Notes: generated by a model not told the origin, from the letters alone. Positions 33,655 through 42,957 are shown, counted from the stretch's first letter. The stretch: DNA of 64,000 bases from Actinomyces sp. AC-20-1 (GCF_023369555.1 NZ_JACJVC010000008.1:49811-113810); one strand, 5' to 3'. Numbers and translations: made by a program.

Positions 33655-34244
33655 CACCACCGGGTCACCACCTGCCTGGCGAGGTCGACGGCCTCCTCGG
33701 CGGCCGCAGCGGGGTCGCGGTCGAAGGAGGGCTGCTCCCACACGTAGAGAAGCTCGCCGACGTAGCCGAGGGGGTTGGTGTCCAGGGGGCGGCGGCCGCA
33801 GCCGACCAGGCGCAGGCGCTCCTCGACGCTGCGGGGCCCGGCGGTGTCGGCCATGTCGAGGATCTCGCGGACGGTGGCGCTGCGCAGGTCCTCGCCGCTG
33901 CGCTCGGAGGCGAAGCCGCGCAGGGCGGCGGCGAGCTCGAGGTGGAGGGCGCGCAGGTCGGTGGTGCCCTCGCGGTGGCGGGCGGCCGCTTCCTCCACGG
34001 CGTCGAGCCAGCCGCGGCGGTCCTCGGGGGCCATGGGGACGTCGCCGACGGCGCGTGAGCGGTCCGGGCGGGTGCCGATGAGGGTGCCGATGAGCCAGGA
34101 GGCGACGACGAGGAGCGTGATGACGGCGAGGACGAGCATCCACACGGGCATGAGGACGGGTCGGGCGATCGTGACGGAGGCGGCCAGGGCGGGCGCGGCG
34201 GGCAGTGCCGCGGCCAGGGCGGGCAGGATGGGCACCGCGCTCAC
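33654..34244 (-). CDS. Unknown membrane protein within MoxR/VWA operon
   Basis: A 196-residue protein with an N-terminal signal-like helix, a second transmembrane helix (LMPVWMLVLAVITLLVVASWLIG) and a helical cytoplasmic domain carrying RGWLDAVEEAAARHREGTTDLRALHLELAAALRGFASER. Its position between DUF58 and the first VWA protein is that of the short DUF4381-like membrane protein in other MoxR operons, although I see no clear motif match. It is coupled on both sides by overlaps. Confidence 0.65.
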   Translation of the reverse strand: MSAVPILPALAAALPAAPALAASVTIARPVLMPVWMLVLAVITLLVVASWLIGTLIGTRPDRSRAVGDVPMAPEDRRGWLDAVEEAAARHREGTTDLRALHLELAAALRGFASERSGEDLRSATVREILDMADTAGPRSVEERLRLVGCGRRPLDTNPLGYVGELLYVWEQPSFDRDPAAAAEEAVDLARQVVTRW

Positions 34245-35230
34245 CTCCTCCGGCGCGAGGAGGCCAGGCGCTGGCGGGCGAGCAGGTCCGCGAGCTCGTC
34301 GACCATGCGCTCGAGCGAGGTGACGGTGACGTGCTCGATGCGGCGCGAGTCGAGCAGGGTGGCCACGCGCGCCCGCCGGGCGCCGTCCTCGGCGCCCAGC
34401 TGGGCGGTGAGCCGGGTGTCCTGGCGCAGGAAGGCCGGGACCTCGGCGGCGAGCTCGACGTCACGGCGCCGGCCGGGGCCGAGCGGGGCGGCGTCGGCGA
34501 CCTGCACGACGACGAGCTCGTGCTGGGCCGACAGGCGCCTGAGCCACAGGGCCGCCTCGGGGTCGCTCTGGGCGTCCGGGTGCGCGGTGTCGGTGATGAG
34601 CACGACGAGGCTGCGGCGGCGGTGCCAGGTGGAGACGCGCTCGAGGACGGCCGAGACCCGGGAGGCGGGCGCCCCGGGGGCGAGCACAGTCTCCTCCGCC
34701 CCGGGTGCCAGCACGGCCCCGGGGGCGCTCCCCCCGGCCGGACTGGTGGTGAGGGCGCCGAGCTGGCGGTCCAGGAGCGCCAGGAGCATCTCGGCGTGCT
34801 CGGAGCCGGAGCGGGCCGGGCGGTCCACCATGCGGGCGGCGTCGGCGGCGACGAGGGCGAGCGTGTCCCCGCGCTGGCGGGCGAGGTAGGCCAGGGTGTC
34901 GGCGACCGCCTGGGCGATCTCGCGCTTGTCCGTGCCGTCGGGCGCCTGCGCGGCCATGGTGCGGCCGGTGTCGACGGCGAGGACGAGCGGCAGGCTCGAC
35001 TCGCGCTGGAAGCGCTTGATGACCGGCTGGCCGGTCCTGGCGGAGGCCTTCCAGTCGATGTCGCCCACGTCGTCGCCCGGCCGGTAGAGGGACAGGTCGT
35101 CGAGGTCCTGCCCGCGCCCGATGAGCACGGACTTGTGGCGCCCGTCGAGCAGACCGGTGGCGCGCCGCAACGTGGGCAGCTCGAGGCGCCCGCGCACGCG
35201 CGCCAGCCGTGAGACCGGGGAGGAGACCAT
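34241..35230 (-). CDS. DUF58-domain protein
   Basis: A 329-residue protein with the DUF58 signature RPGDDVGDIDWKASARTGQPVIKRF at about 51-75 and a following VWA-like fold (LPLVLAVDTGRTMA). An extra 30-residue linker (about 146-178, GGSAPGAVLAPGAEE) is inserted. DUF58 proteins occur beside MoxR ATPases almost universally. It lies 3 bp after MoxR and overlaps the next gene by 4 bp. Confidence 0.9.
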   Translation of the reverse strand: MVSSPVSRLARVRGRLELPTLRRATGLLDGRHKSVLIGRGQDLDDLSLYRPGDDVGDIDWKASARTGQPVIKRFQRESSLPLVLAVDTGRTMAAQAPDGTDKREIAQAVADTLAYLARQRGDTLALVAADAARMVDRPARSGSEHAEMLLALLDRQLGALTTSPAGGSAPGAVLAPGAEETVLAPGAPASRVSAVLERVSTWHRRRSLVVLITDTAHPDAQSDPEAALWLRRLSAQHELVVVQVADAAPLGPGRRRDVELAAEVPAFLRQDTRLTAQLGAEDGARRARVATLLDSRRIEHVTVTSLERMVDELADLLARQRLASSRRRR

Positions 35231-35233
35231 GGG

Positions 35234-36442
35234 TCAGGGGGTGGGCACGGCGGCGAAGACCGCGTCGATGATGGCCTCGGGGGCGACGGCGTCGGCGAGG
35301 GCGTCGTAGGTGAGCACGAGGCGGTGGCGCAGGACGCTGTGACGCAGCAGGCCGACGTCGTCCGGGGTGACGTAGGTGCGTCCGGCCTGCAGGGCGATGG
35401 CCTGGGCGACCTTCATGAGGGCGATGCCGCCGCGGGGGGAGGCGCCCACGCGCACGTGGCGCTCGATGCCGGGCACGGGGCGGGGGCCGCCGCCGCGCGT
35501 GGTGTTGACCAGGGCGACGATGTACTGCTTGATGACCGGGTCCACGTAGACGCGCTCGGCGGCGCCCTGGAGCCACTCGACGTCCTCGGTGGTGATGGGG
35601 GGCGTGGTGACGGGCTTGTCGAAGGAGCCGCGGCTCACGCGGTCGAGGACGTCGGCCTCCTCGTGCGGCCTGGGGTAGGACAGGACCTCCTTCATGAGGA
35701 AGCGGTCCATCTGGGCCTCGGGCAGGACGTAGGTGCCCTCCTCCTCGATGGGGTTCTGGGTGGCGAGCACCATGAAGGGGTGCGGCAGCGGGTAGATGAC
35801 GCCGCCGATGGAGGTCTGGCGCTCCTGCATGGCCTCGAGCATCGCGGACTGGGTCTTGGCCGAGGAGCGGTTGATCTCGTCGAGCAGGACGATGTTGGCG
35901 TGCACGGGCCCCAGCTGGGTGGTCATCTCACCGGTGGCGTAGTTGAGGACCTGGGTGCCGACGATGTCGTTGGGCATGAGGTCCGGCGTGCACTGGATGC
36001 GGCGGAAGGAGCCGGAGACGGCGGAGGCGAGGGTCTGGGCGGCGGTGGTCTTGGCCAGGCCGGGCACGGACTCGAGCAGGACGTGGCCGCCGGCGATGAG
36101 GGTGGACAGCAGGCTCACGCGCAGCTGGTCCTGCCCGACGACGCGCTGGGAGAAGACCTTGGTGACGCGCTTGACGAGCTCTCCGGCCCGGGCGACGTCC
36201 TCCTCGGGGCTGGTGGGGCGGGCGTCGATCCGGGCGGTGCGCTGGGCCTCGCGCCGCAGCTCGCTGGAGGTGGGCAGTGTGCCGGTGGTCGGGTAGGAGG
36301 GGCCCGACGGCGCGGAGGGGGCCTGTCCGTAGCCCGCCTGGTGTCCGGGGACGGGCGGGGCCGGGTGGGCGCCGGCCGGGCCGGTGGCGAGCCCGTGCCG
36401 CTCGGGCGCTATGTGGTCGGCGCGGGCGGGCTCAGTGCTCAT
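35234..36442 (-). CDS. MoxR-family AAA+ ATPase
   Basis: A 402-residue AAA ATPase. An 80-residue disordered N-terminus (PAPPVPGHQAGYGQ...) precedes the MoxR core: VVGQDQLRVSLLSTLIAGGHVLLESVPGLAKT (Walker A variant), NIVLLDEINRSSAKTQSAMLEAMQERQ (Walker B and sensor region), VLATQNPIEEEGTYVLPEAQMDRF and SPRGGIALMKVAQA. The ATG at 36442 follows GAGGAGAG. It is the first gene of the six-gene Bat-like operon and presumably a metal-insertion or assembly chaperone for the VWA proteins. Confidence 0.93.
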   Translation of the reverse strand: MSTEPARADHIAPERHGLATGPAGAHPAPPVPGHQAGYGQAPSAPSGPSYPTTGTLPTSSELRREAQRTARIDARPTSPEEDVARAGELVKRVTKVFSQRVVGQDQLRVSLLSTLIAGGHVLLESVPGLAKTTAAQTLASAVSGSFRRIQCTPDLMPNDIVGTQVLNYATGEMTTQLGPVHANIVLLDEINRSSAKTQSAMLEAMQERQTSIGGVIYPLPHPFMVLATQNPIEEEGTYVLPEAQMDRFLMKEVLSYPRPHEEADVLDRVSRGSFDKPVTTPPITTEDVEWLQGAAERVYVDPVIKQYIVALVNTTRGGGPRPVPGIERHVRVGASPRGGIALMKVAQAIALQAGRTYVTPDDVGLLRHSVLRHRLVLTYDALADAVAPEAIIDAVFAAVPTP

Positions 36443-36543
36443 GTCTCTCCTCGGTGTGGACGCCACGCGAAGGCTATACGGTCGCTCGCGCCCCACCCAG
36501 GCGGGGCGACGGGGAGCCCGCCCCATGCGGGGCGGCGCAGCCG

Positions 36544-37500
36544 TCAGCGGGACAGGGTGGCGAGCTCGAGGTCCTGGCCGCTCATGGACACGCGCAGCCC
36601 CTCCTCGGTGACGACGACGGCGCTGAAGGACAGCCCGTGAGGCAGCAGGTCGCGGTCGAGGACGACCTCGGGGACCGGGGTGCCCAGCAGCGTCGTGGCG
36701 AGGGAGTCCTCACCGGCCAGGTCGAGGCCCACGCCGGCGACGGTGGCCCGGGTGACGGTCATGAGCAGGCCGCCGTCCTGGGTGAGGGAGGGCACGACGA
36801 GGAGGACGGCGTCGGCCCCCAGGACCTCGCAGGTGACGGTGAAGGCCCCCGGCGCGGTGACGGTGCCGTGCTCCTCGGGGGCGGCGGCGACCTGGTCGAG
36901 GGTGGGAGAGGCGTTGGCGATGAGGGTGCCCAGGTCCTCCCAGGTGATCGTGCCGGTGGCGTCGAGGGACCGGGCGGGGTGGGGGCTGCGCAGGCCGACG
37001 CCGGTGAGGGTGGCGGTGACGTCGCGCAGGTCGAGGGCGGTGTCCTCGCCCTGCTGCTCGAGGTGGAGGCAGGAGGAGGTGAGGGTGAGGGTGTCGAGGG
37101 AGCCGGTGAGGAGCTGGGTCAGCAGGAGGCCCTGCGTGCGCGCCTCGGCGTCGGCGCACAGGCCGGGCACGGCCGCCCGCACGACGGCGCCGACCCGGCC
37201 GCGCACCAGGTGCTCGGCGCCGGCGGCCGCTGCGGCCAGGAGCAGGAGGATGAGGGCGATGAGGACGACGAGGGCGCGGCGCCCAGGGCGCCGCGGGCGG
37301 CCGGGCCTGGGCGGCCGGCACGACCGGCTCGGCCGGCCAGCGGGCTCCTCCTCGTCGGGGAGGGCCCCGGCGGGCCCGGGGCCCTCGGGGGCCCGCTCGT
37401 CCCCGGCCGGACCGGCAGCCGGCTCGTCCCAGGCCGTCCCGGAGGCCGCGGGAGCCGCAGGGACCGGCTCGGCCTCGGGGAGGTCCCCGGGCTCACTCAC
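36544..37500 (-). CDS. LmeA-like (DUF2993) lipid-binding membrane protein
   Basis: A 318-residue protein: a disordered acidic/Pro N-terminus of 60 residues, a basic patch, one transmembrane helix (RRALVVLIALILLLLAAAAAGAEHLV, about 74-98) and an extracytoplasmic DUF2993 domain with LTQLLTGSLDTLTLTSS, DLRDVTATLTGVGL and LPHGLSFSAVVVTEEGLRVSMSG. LmeA of mycobacteria binds phospholipid and supports lipomannan maturation; that role is only suggested. It overlaps the upstream FHA gene by 4 bp. Confidence 0.82.
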   Translation of the reverse strand: MSEPGDLPEAEPVPAAPAASGTAWDEPAAGPAGDERAPEGPGPAGALPDEEEPAGRPSRSCRPPRPGRPRRPGRRALVVLIALILLLLAAAAAGAEHLVRGRVGAVVRAAVPGLCADAEARTQGLLLTQLLTGSLDTLTLTSSCLHLEQQGEDTALDLRDVTATLTGVGLRSPHPARSLDATGTITWEDLGTLIANASPTLDQVAAAPEEHGTVTAPGAFTVTCEVLGADAVLLVVPSLTQDGGLLMTVTRATVAGVGLDLAGEDSLATTLLGTPVPEVVLDRDLLPHGLSFSAVVVTEEGLRVSMSGQDLELATLSR

Positions 37501-38354
37501 GCGCGCGCCTCGCGGCCCCCGGTGACACGGGTGGTGCTCTCCCCCGCCGCCCGGGCGCCGTCGGCCCCCTGCACGGCCTCCTGCTCGGCCCGGCGGGCCG
37601 CCATGTTGGCCGCGTGCTCCTCGTCCAGCATGGGCAGGTCCTCGGCGGTGACCATGAGGGTGGCCACCGCGTGCTCCACGAGGGCGGTGCGACGGTTGGA
37701 GGCCGCTCCCTCGGCTCGCCCGCCGCGCAGCCCCCGCACGCCGACGCGGTCGAGCTTCTCGCAGACGTTGTCGAGCTTGCGGTTGAACTTCGTCAGCGGC
37801 CAGCCCAGGCGGGCGGCGGCGTGGGCGGAGGAGGGGATCTCCGCCGCCCCGGTCCCGGCGCGCCGCAGGACGGGCTCGCTCAGGGCCAGGACGAGCAGGA
37901 GCTGGGACCTCGTCATGGGGGTGACGCCGATGGTCGTCTGGCCGGAGGAGCCGCCCGCGCCCCCGATGCCGGTGAAGCGGTCCTCACCGGCGGTGACGAG
38001 GTCGATCTCGTAGGTGGTGGGCCCGGCGGAGAAGGTGAGGATGACGTGGGGGAAGACGAGCGGCATGCGGGCGCCCGGGGCGAGGCGGGACTGGACGAGC
38101 CCGTCGCCGTCGGTGAGGGTGGCGGACAGGCGCGAGCCCTCGTTGGCGATCCACCACAGGCCGTTGTCGTGGCTCAGGACGAGGAAGCGCCGGTGCAGGT
38201 AGGGGTTGTCGTCGATGTCGAGGTCGCCTCCGCGGCCGATGACGAAGACCTCCCCGGTGGCGACGCGGTGGACCTCGCCGGAGAAGTCGAGGACCAGCTC
38301 GTCCGGGCGCTGAGGGTCGACCTGGGGCAGGTCGGACCAGGTGAGGTCGCTCAT
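37497..38354 (-). CDS. FHA-domain protein
   Basis: A 285-residue cytoplasmic protein. The N-terminal FHA domain spans about 15-125: VFVIGRGGDLDIDDNPYLHRRFLVLSHDNGLWWIANEG contains the phospho-Thr-binding GR and HRR residues. The second half holds SQLLLVLALSEPVLRRAGTGAAEIPSSAHAAARLGWPLTKFNRKLDNVCEKL, helical and HTH-like (DNA-binding possible), and then an Ala-rich tail. The ATG follows AAGGAGG. It is in a run with PP2C, another FHA protein and LmeA. Confidence 0.87.
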   Translation of the reverse strand: MSDLTWSDLPQVDPQRPDELVLDFSGEVHRVATGEVFVIGRGGDLDIDDNPYLHRRFLVLSHDNGLWWIANEGSRLSATLTDGDGLVQSRLAPGARMPLVFPHVILTFSAGPTTYEIDLVTAGEDRFTGIGGAGGSSGQTTIGVTPMTRSQLLLVLALSEPVLRRAGTGAAEIPSSAHAAARLGWPLTKFNRKLDNVCEKLDRVGVRGLRGGRAEGAASNRRTALVEHAVATLMVTAEDLPMLDEEHAANMAARRAEQEAVQGADGARAAGESTTRVTGGREARA

Positions 38355-38388
38355 GGGGTCCTCCTTGGGGCCGAGGTGGGTGGTCGGG

Positions 38389-39300
38389 TCAGCCGGGCGG
38401 GTCGAGGCGGACCGTCACGCCGTCGCCGATGTCCAGCAAGTCTCCCACGAGGAGCGGGCAGGGCACGGTGCTCCCCAGCAGCACCGGGGCGATGCCGGGG
38501 CGCAGCAGGACGGTGCCGTTGTGGGAGCCGAGGTCGCGCGCGAGGACGGACCAGCCGGCGGTCGAGACCAGCAGGTGCGAGCGCGAGACGACCTCCGTCG
38601 GGCTGGCCACCGGCACGAGGAGCGAGCCGCCGGGGGCCAGGGGCTGAGGGGCCCGCCCGATGACGACCTCGCCGCGCACGGGCACCCGCTGCCCGGTGGA
38701 CAGGGACAGGACCATGAGGACCGGGGTGGGGACCTGGCGCCGCTCACCGGTCAGGGGCGCGGGGCAGGACAGGCAGCGGGGCGCGTCGGGCGGGCTCACG
38801 TGCCCGGCGGCGCACAGGCTGCCCCACACGAGCGGGACGCCGGGAGGCTGGGGGGCCTCGAGCCCGGGGGCGGGCGGTTCCTGCGCGGTGGCCGACGGCT
38901 CGGCGGTGGTGCCCTCCACCGGCCCGCCTGAGGAGCGGTGCCGACGACGGCCCGAGCCCGGCTCGGGCTCGGGGTAGTCGGGCGAGGGGGCGGCCGGCCC
39001 CCAGACGCCGGTCCCGGCGGCACAGGCCCGGGCCTCGTCCTCCTCGGACCAGGTCATGGTCGCCGGGGCCTCCTCCAGGACGGGGAGGTCGGCGGCGGCG
39101 TCGGCGGTGGTGGCCGAGGGCCTGGCGGGCGCCTGCGCCGCGGGGCCCTCCGGTGCGCGGTTCAGCAGGGCCCGGACCTGCTCGACGACGTCGGCGGGCG
39201 CGTGCGGGTGCAGGCGCGCGCTGCCGAGGGGCCCGCTGACCTCGATGGGTGCGAGCGACCGGGTCTCGTCGCCCTGACCGGGCGCCGTCGTCGCGCTCAC
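38389..39300 (-). CDS. FHA-domain protein with zinc-ribbon-like knuckle
   Basis: A 303-residue protein: a disordered first half rich in Pro/Ala/Glu, then a single zinc-ribbon-like stretch (SLCAAGHVSPPDAPRCLSC, about 162-180), then a C-terminal FHA domain: VRGEVVIGRAPQ, VVSRSHLLV, DLGSHNGTVL and LLVGDLLDIGDGV. This architecture recurs in actinobacterial type VII or Ser/Thr-kinase-linked proteins. Its ATG overlaps the PP2C stop by 4 bp. No Ser/Thr kinase is encoded in the window. Confidence 0.88.
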   Translation of the reverse strand: MSATTAPGQGDETRSLAPIEVSGPLGSARLHPHAPADVVEQVRALLNRAPEGPAAQAPARPSATTADAAADLPVLEEAPATMTWSEEDEARACAAGTGVWGPAAPSPDYPEPEPGSGRRRHRSSGGPVEGTTAEPSATAQEPPAPGLEAPQPPGVPLVWGSLCAAGHVSPPDAPRCLSCPAPLTGERRQVPTPVLMVLSLSTGQRVPVRGEVVIGRAPQPLAPGGSLLVPVASPTEVVSRSHLLVSTAGWSVLARDLGSHNGTVLLRPGIAPVLLGSTVPCPLLVGDLLDIGDGVTVRLDPPG

Positions 39301-40187
39301 GCCGACCGCAGCTCCTCGTCACCGGGACAGGCTGGGCCGGCCCCGGGCGCCGGGGACCCGGGCACGTCGATGACGAGGGCCGTGACGTTGTCGTGACCAC
39401 CGTGCTCGAGGGCGGCGGCGACGGCGGCCTCCGCCGTGCGCTGGGGGGACAGGCCCGCGCCGAGGAGCACGGCGAGCTCGTCGTCGTCCAGCTCGTCGCT
39501 CAGGCCGTCGGAGCACACGAGCAGGCGGTCGGCGACGGCGGCGGGCAGGAGGCGCAGGGCGGGCACGCCGTCGTCGTCGATCCCGCCGCCCAGGGCGCGG
39601 GTGACGATGTTGCGGCGCGGGTCGCGGCGGGCGGCCGCCGGGGTGAGTCGGCCGGCGTCGACGAGCTCCTGCACCTGGGAGTGGTCGTGGCTGACCTGGG
39701 TGAGGGCGCCGTCGCGCAGGAGGTAGACGCGGGCGTCGCCGATGTTGAGCACCACCCAGGTGGGCACGTCGCCGTCGGTCCCGGGCACGTGGGCCAGGAC
39801 GACGCCGGCGACGGTCGCCCCGGGCCGGTGGGTGGCCTGGGAGGGGATGGCGGTGACCGCGACGGCGGCCTCGCGCACGGCCTCGACGACCTGCTCGGCG
39901 CCGGTGACGCGGGTGCCGCCCAGGGGGCGCAGGGCGCTCAGGGCGGCGCGTGCGGCGGCCCGCCCGGCGCTGTGGCCCCCCATGCCGTCCACGACGACGA
40001 AGGCGGGGGCGAGGGCGAGGTAGCCGTCCTCGTTGACGCGCCGCAACCGGCCGACGTCGGTGGCGGCGCCGGCGAGGGGCACGAGGTCGCCGGGGCGCGG
40101 TGCGCTGCCGGCCACGGGTCCATCCGGGCGGTCCGCGCCGTCGGGGGCCGAGGGATGTCCGACGCGTCCGTCGGCCGTGTCCGCCAT
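39297..40187 (-). CDS. PP2C-family Ser/Thr protein phosphatase
   Basis: A 296-residue metal-dependent phosphatase. Motifs in order: VGRLRRVNEDGYL, FVVVDGMGGHSAGRAAA (metal Asp), VLNIGDARVYLLRDG, HDHSQVQELVDAG, LLVCSDGLSDELDDDEL and GGHDNVTALVID. The ATG at 40187 has AGGAG 7 nt upstream; the more distal ATG lacks such a site. It is the first gene of the PP2C-FHA-FHA-LmeA run and presumably reverses phosphorylation read by the two FHA proteins. Confidence 0.93.
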   Translation of the reverse strand: MADTADGRVGHPSAPDGADRPDGPVAGSAPRPGDLVPLAGAATDVGRLRRVNEDGYLALAPAFVVVDGMGGHSAGRAAARAALSALRPLGGTRVTGAEQVVEAVREAAVAVTAIPSQATHRPGATVAGVVLAHVPGTDGDVPTWVVLNIGDARVYLLRDGALTQVSHDHSQVQELVDAGRLTPAAARRDPRRNIVTRALGGGIDDDGVPALRLLPAAVADRLLVCSDGLSDELDDDELAVLLGAGLSPQRTAEAAVAAALEHGGHDNVTALVIDVPGSPAPGAGPACPGDEELRSA

Positions 40188-40290
40188 GCGCGCTCCTGAG
40201 GTCGGCTCCTTGACGGCGCCCCGGGCCGGGGGCCGCGCGCCCGACAATACCGGCCGGGGCCCCGCCCGGAGCCCCGCCAGCCCCCTCAGG

Positions 40291-40296
40291 TAGGCT
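40291..40296 (+). promoter_or_regulatory. Probable -10 box upstream of the LRV protein gene
   Basis: TAGGCT, about 109 bp before the ATG at 40405, giving a leader of roughly 100 nt. The intervening ATG at 40298 opens a 114-codon frame of non-coding character. Confidence 0.35.
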
Positions 40297-40404
40297 CATG
40301 GGGACCGGTACCCACCGGCCCCGGCGCACCCGTCCCCGGCCCGAGCCCTCCGCGCTGCCGCCCGAGGACCGCGCGCCGCCTCACCGGACCCGAAGGACAC
40401 CGCT

Positions 40405-41607
40405 ATGTCGCAGGCTCAGGCCGAGCTCGTCGCCCGCGCGACGGACCCCCACGCCGAGCTCACCACGCTGCACACGCTGGCCCAGAACTACCCGGGTCTG
40501 CGTCCCTACATCGCTGAGAACCCGCGCACCTACCCGGCGCTGCTGGAGTGGCTGGGCTCCCTGGGCGACCCGGCCGTGGACGCGGCCCTGGCCCGCCGTG
40601 CCGCGGGCGCTGTGGGCACTGCGGGTCCGGTGGGTCCTGTGAGCGCTGCGGAGGCCGGCGGCGAGGCCACCACCCAGATGCTGCCCACCGGCGCGGGGGC
40701 CGCGGTCTCCCCCACGCAGGCGACCGTCGCCCTGCCCGTCCAGCAGCCCTCCGCGCCGCAGCAGACCCAGGCCTACCCGCCCCACCAGCCCTACGCCGCC
40801 TACCAGGGCGCCCAGGCGCCCGGCCAGTACCGGCCCGGCGGCCCCGGCCCGCAGGGGACCGCGGCCGCGGCCATGGGCACTACTGGCGCCGCCGTCGCGA
40901 CGGGTCCCCTGGGCGCGCCTGCCTGGGCCCAGCGCCCCGCCCAGGGCGAGCAGGGAGTCTTCGGCGTCGGGCAGGCCGAGGAGGAGCCCGCCGGGCACGG
41001 CGGGACCGTCTGGCTGTGGGTGCTGGGCGCCGTCGCCCTCGTCCTCGTCGTCGCCCTCACCGTCTGGTTCCTCATGGGCGGCGCCGACCGCCCCGCCGCG
41101 CCCTCCCCCGAGGCCGTGCCCACGCAGGCCGCCGAGGCCCCCACCGAGACGGAGCAGCCCGGGCAGCCCGAGCAGGCCGCCCCCTCGCCCTCCCCCACAC
41201 CCTCGGCGACGCCGTCGCCCACTCCTACGCCGACCGCCCTGGCCCACCCGGCCCCCGCCGGCGCCATCACCCTCAGCTCCTTCGCCTCGCCGTCGGGCAA
41301 CATCAGCTGCGCGGTCGGCGCCGACGCCGTCACCTGCACCATCGCGGAGCACGAGTTCGTCGACAACACGTGCGGGGAGGACAACTCCCTGCCCTTCACC
41401 ATCGTCCTCGAGGCCAACGGCTCCGCCACCGGCAGCTGCGACCTGCCCGCCGTCGGCGGGGCCGGCGCCACCCTCAGCTACGGCTCCGCCGCCCAGAACG
41501 GGCAGATGGCCTGCACCTCCTCCGAGGAGGGCGTCGAGTGCTGGAGCCAGGTCACCGGCGAGGGCTTCACCGTCAACCGCTCCGGCGCCTACTCCACCAC
41601 CCGCTGA
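40405..41607 (+). CDS. Variant leucine-rich-repeat protein with membrane anchor and secreted Cys-rich domain
   Basis: A 400-residue type II-oriented membrane protein. Residues 1-66 form the short variant LRV domain found at the N-terminus of many actinobacterial proteins (ATDPHAELTTLHTLAQNYPG..., LLEWLGSLGDPAVDAAL). A Pro/Gln/Ala-rich linker leads to one helix (WLWVLGAVALVLVVALTVWFLM, about 204-225), a Ser/Pro/Thr-rich stalk and a C-terminal extracellular domain (SGNISCAVGADAVTCTIAEHEF...CGEDN...GSCDLP...MACTSSEEGVECW) with six or seven Cys likely in disulfides. Function unknown. The MFS gene follows 9 bp later. Confidence 0.8.
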   Translation: MSQAQAELVARATDPHAELTTLHTLAQNYPGLRPYIAENPRTYPALLEWLGSLGDPAVDAALARRAAGAVGTAGPVGPVSAAEAGGEATTQMLPTGAGAAVSPTQATVALPVQQPSAPQQTQAYPPHQPYAAYQGAQAPGQYRPGGPGPQGTAAAAMGTTGAAVATGPLGAPAWAQRPAQGEQGVFGVGQAEEEPAGHGGTVWLWVLGAVALVLVVALTVWFLMGGADRPAAPSPEAVPTQAAEAPTETEQPGQPEQAAPSPSPTPSATPSPTPTPTALAHPAPAGAITLSSFASPSGNISCAVGADAVTCTIAEHEFVDNTCGEDNSLPFTIVLEANGSATGSCDLPAVGGAGATLSYGSAAQNGQMACTSSEEGVECWSQVTGEGFTVNRSGAYSTTR

Positions 41608-41616
41608 CCACCGCCG

Positions 41617-42957
41617 ATGTCCCTTCCCACTGCCAGCGCCTACGGGCGGATCCTGTCGCGGCCGGGCGCGCTGCTGTTCTCCAGCGCCGGGCTCATGGCC
41701 CGCTTCCCCATGTCGATGGTAGGGATCTCGACGATCCTGTCGGTCCAGTCCCTCTACGGCGACTACACGGCCGCCGGGACCGTCTCGGCGGCGTACATGG
41801 TCGCCACCGCCATCGGGGCGCCCCTGCTCGCCCGCCTCATCGACGTGCACGGCCAGCGGAGGGTCATGCTGCCCTCAATGCTGGTCTCCGCCGCCTGCCT
41901 GCTGGGCCTCATCGTGGCCGCGCAGGCACTCGCACCCCTGTGGCTCCTGGTGCTGCTCGCCGCCGGCGCCGGGGGCTTCGGCGGCTCCATGGGCTCGCTC
42001 GTGCGCTCGCGCTGGACCACGGTCCTGAGCACGCCCGAGGACATCCACACCGCCTTCTCCCTGGAGGCCGCGCTCGACGAGATCGCCTTCATGGTCGGTC
42101 CGGTGCTGGCCACCGCCGTCTCGACGACCTCCGCCCTGCCGGTGACGAGCGGCTGGATCATCTCCCTGCTCCTGCAGGTGGTCGGCGGGCTGCTCTTCCT
42201 GTCCCAGCGCTCGACCGAGCCGGTCCCGCACCCGCGCGCCCGCCGTCCGAGGCGCCGCTCCGGCGACGACGCCACCCGCCGCCAGGAGGTGGACGCGCTG
42301 CTCGCGGCCCGCCCCACCCCGGTGCTGCGCCAGGGCGCCGTCGTGTCCATCATCGTCATCTTCCTGTTCAGCGGGGCGATGTTCGGGGCGAACGACGTCG
42401 CGGCGGTCGCCTTCGCCACGGAGCTGGGCCAGCGGGGCTCCACCGGCATCGCGCTGGCCGCCTGGGCGACGGGCTCCTGCGTGGCCGCGCTCCTGTACGG
42501 CTCGCGCTCCTGGGGCTGGCCCCTGTGGAAGCAGCTGGTCCTGGGCGTCGTGTGGCTCGCGCTGGGCGCCTCGACCTTCGTGCTGGCCCCGGGCCTGGAG
42601 GTCCTCGCCGTCCTGTACGTGCTCGTCGGCTTCGGCACGGCGCCGACGATGGCGGCCGGCAACAACATCGTGCAGGCCACCGTCGCCCGCTCCCAGCTCA
42701 CCGAGGGCCTGGCCTGGGTGAGCACCTCGATGAACATCGGGGTGTCGCTGGGCTCGATGGTCGGCGGTGTCGTCCTGGACGCCGCGGGCTCGCACGGCGG
42801 CTACCTCTTCACCGCGAGCATGTCCTGGGTGGCGGTCGTGGCGATGGTCGTCGGCCTACCGGCCCTGCGCCGGGCGCGCTCGGCCACCCACCTGCCCGGG
42901 CCCGCCGGCCCTGGCAGTCCCAGCGACGGGGAGGCGCCCGACGGGGAGAGGGCCTGA
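41617..42957 (+). CDS. MFS transporter
   Basis: A 446-residue major facilitator protein with twelve predicted helices, a basic central loop (PHPRARRPRRRSGDD) and the loop 2-3 motif RLIDVHGQRRVMLPSM (a degenerate GxxxDRxGRR). Small stretches such as FGGSMGSLVRSRWTTVL and GTAPTMAAGNNIVQATV resemble exporters of the sugar-efflux/drug type. Substrate unknown. It lies 9 bp behind the LRV protein gene, so the two are probably cotranscribed. Confidence 0.9.
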   Translation: MSLPTASAYGRILSRPGALLFSSAGLMARFPMSMVGISTILSVQSLYGDYTAAGTVSAAYMVATAIGAPLLARLIDVHGQRRVMLPSMLVSAACLLGLIVAAQALAPLWLLVLLAAGAGGFGGSMGSLVRSRWTTVLSTPEDIHTAFSLEAALDEIAFMVGPVLATAVSTTSALPVTSGWIISLLLQVVGGLLFLSQRSTEPVPHPRARRPRRRSGDDATRRQEVDALLAARPTPVLRQGAVVSIIVIFLFSGAMFGANDVAAVAFATELGQRGSTGIALAAWATGSCVAALLYGSRSWGWPLWKQLVLGVVWLALGASTFVLAPGLEVLAVLYVLVGFGTAPTMAAGNNIVQATVARSQLTEGLAWVSTSMNIGVSLGSMVGGVVLDAAGSHGGYLFTASMSWVAVVAMVVGLPALRRARSATHLPGPAGPGSPSDGEAPDGERA

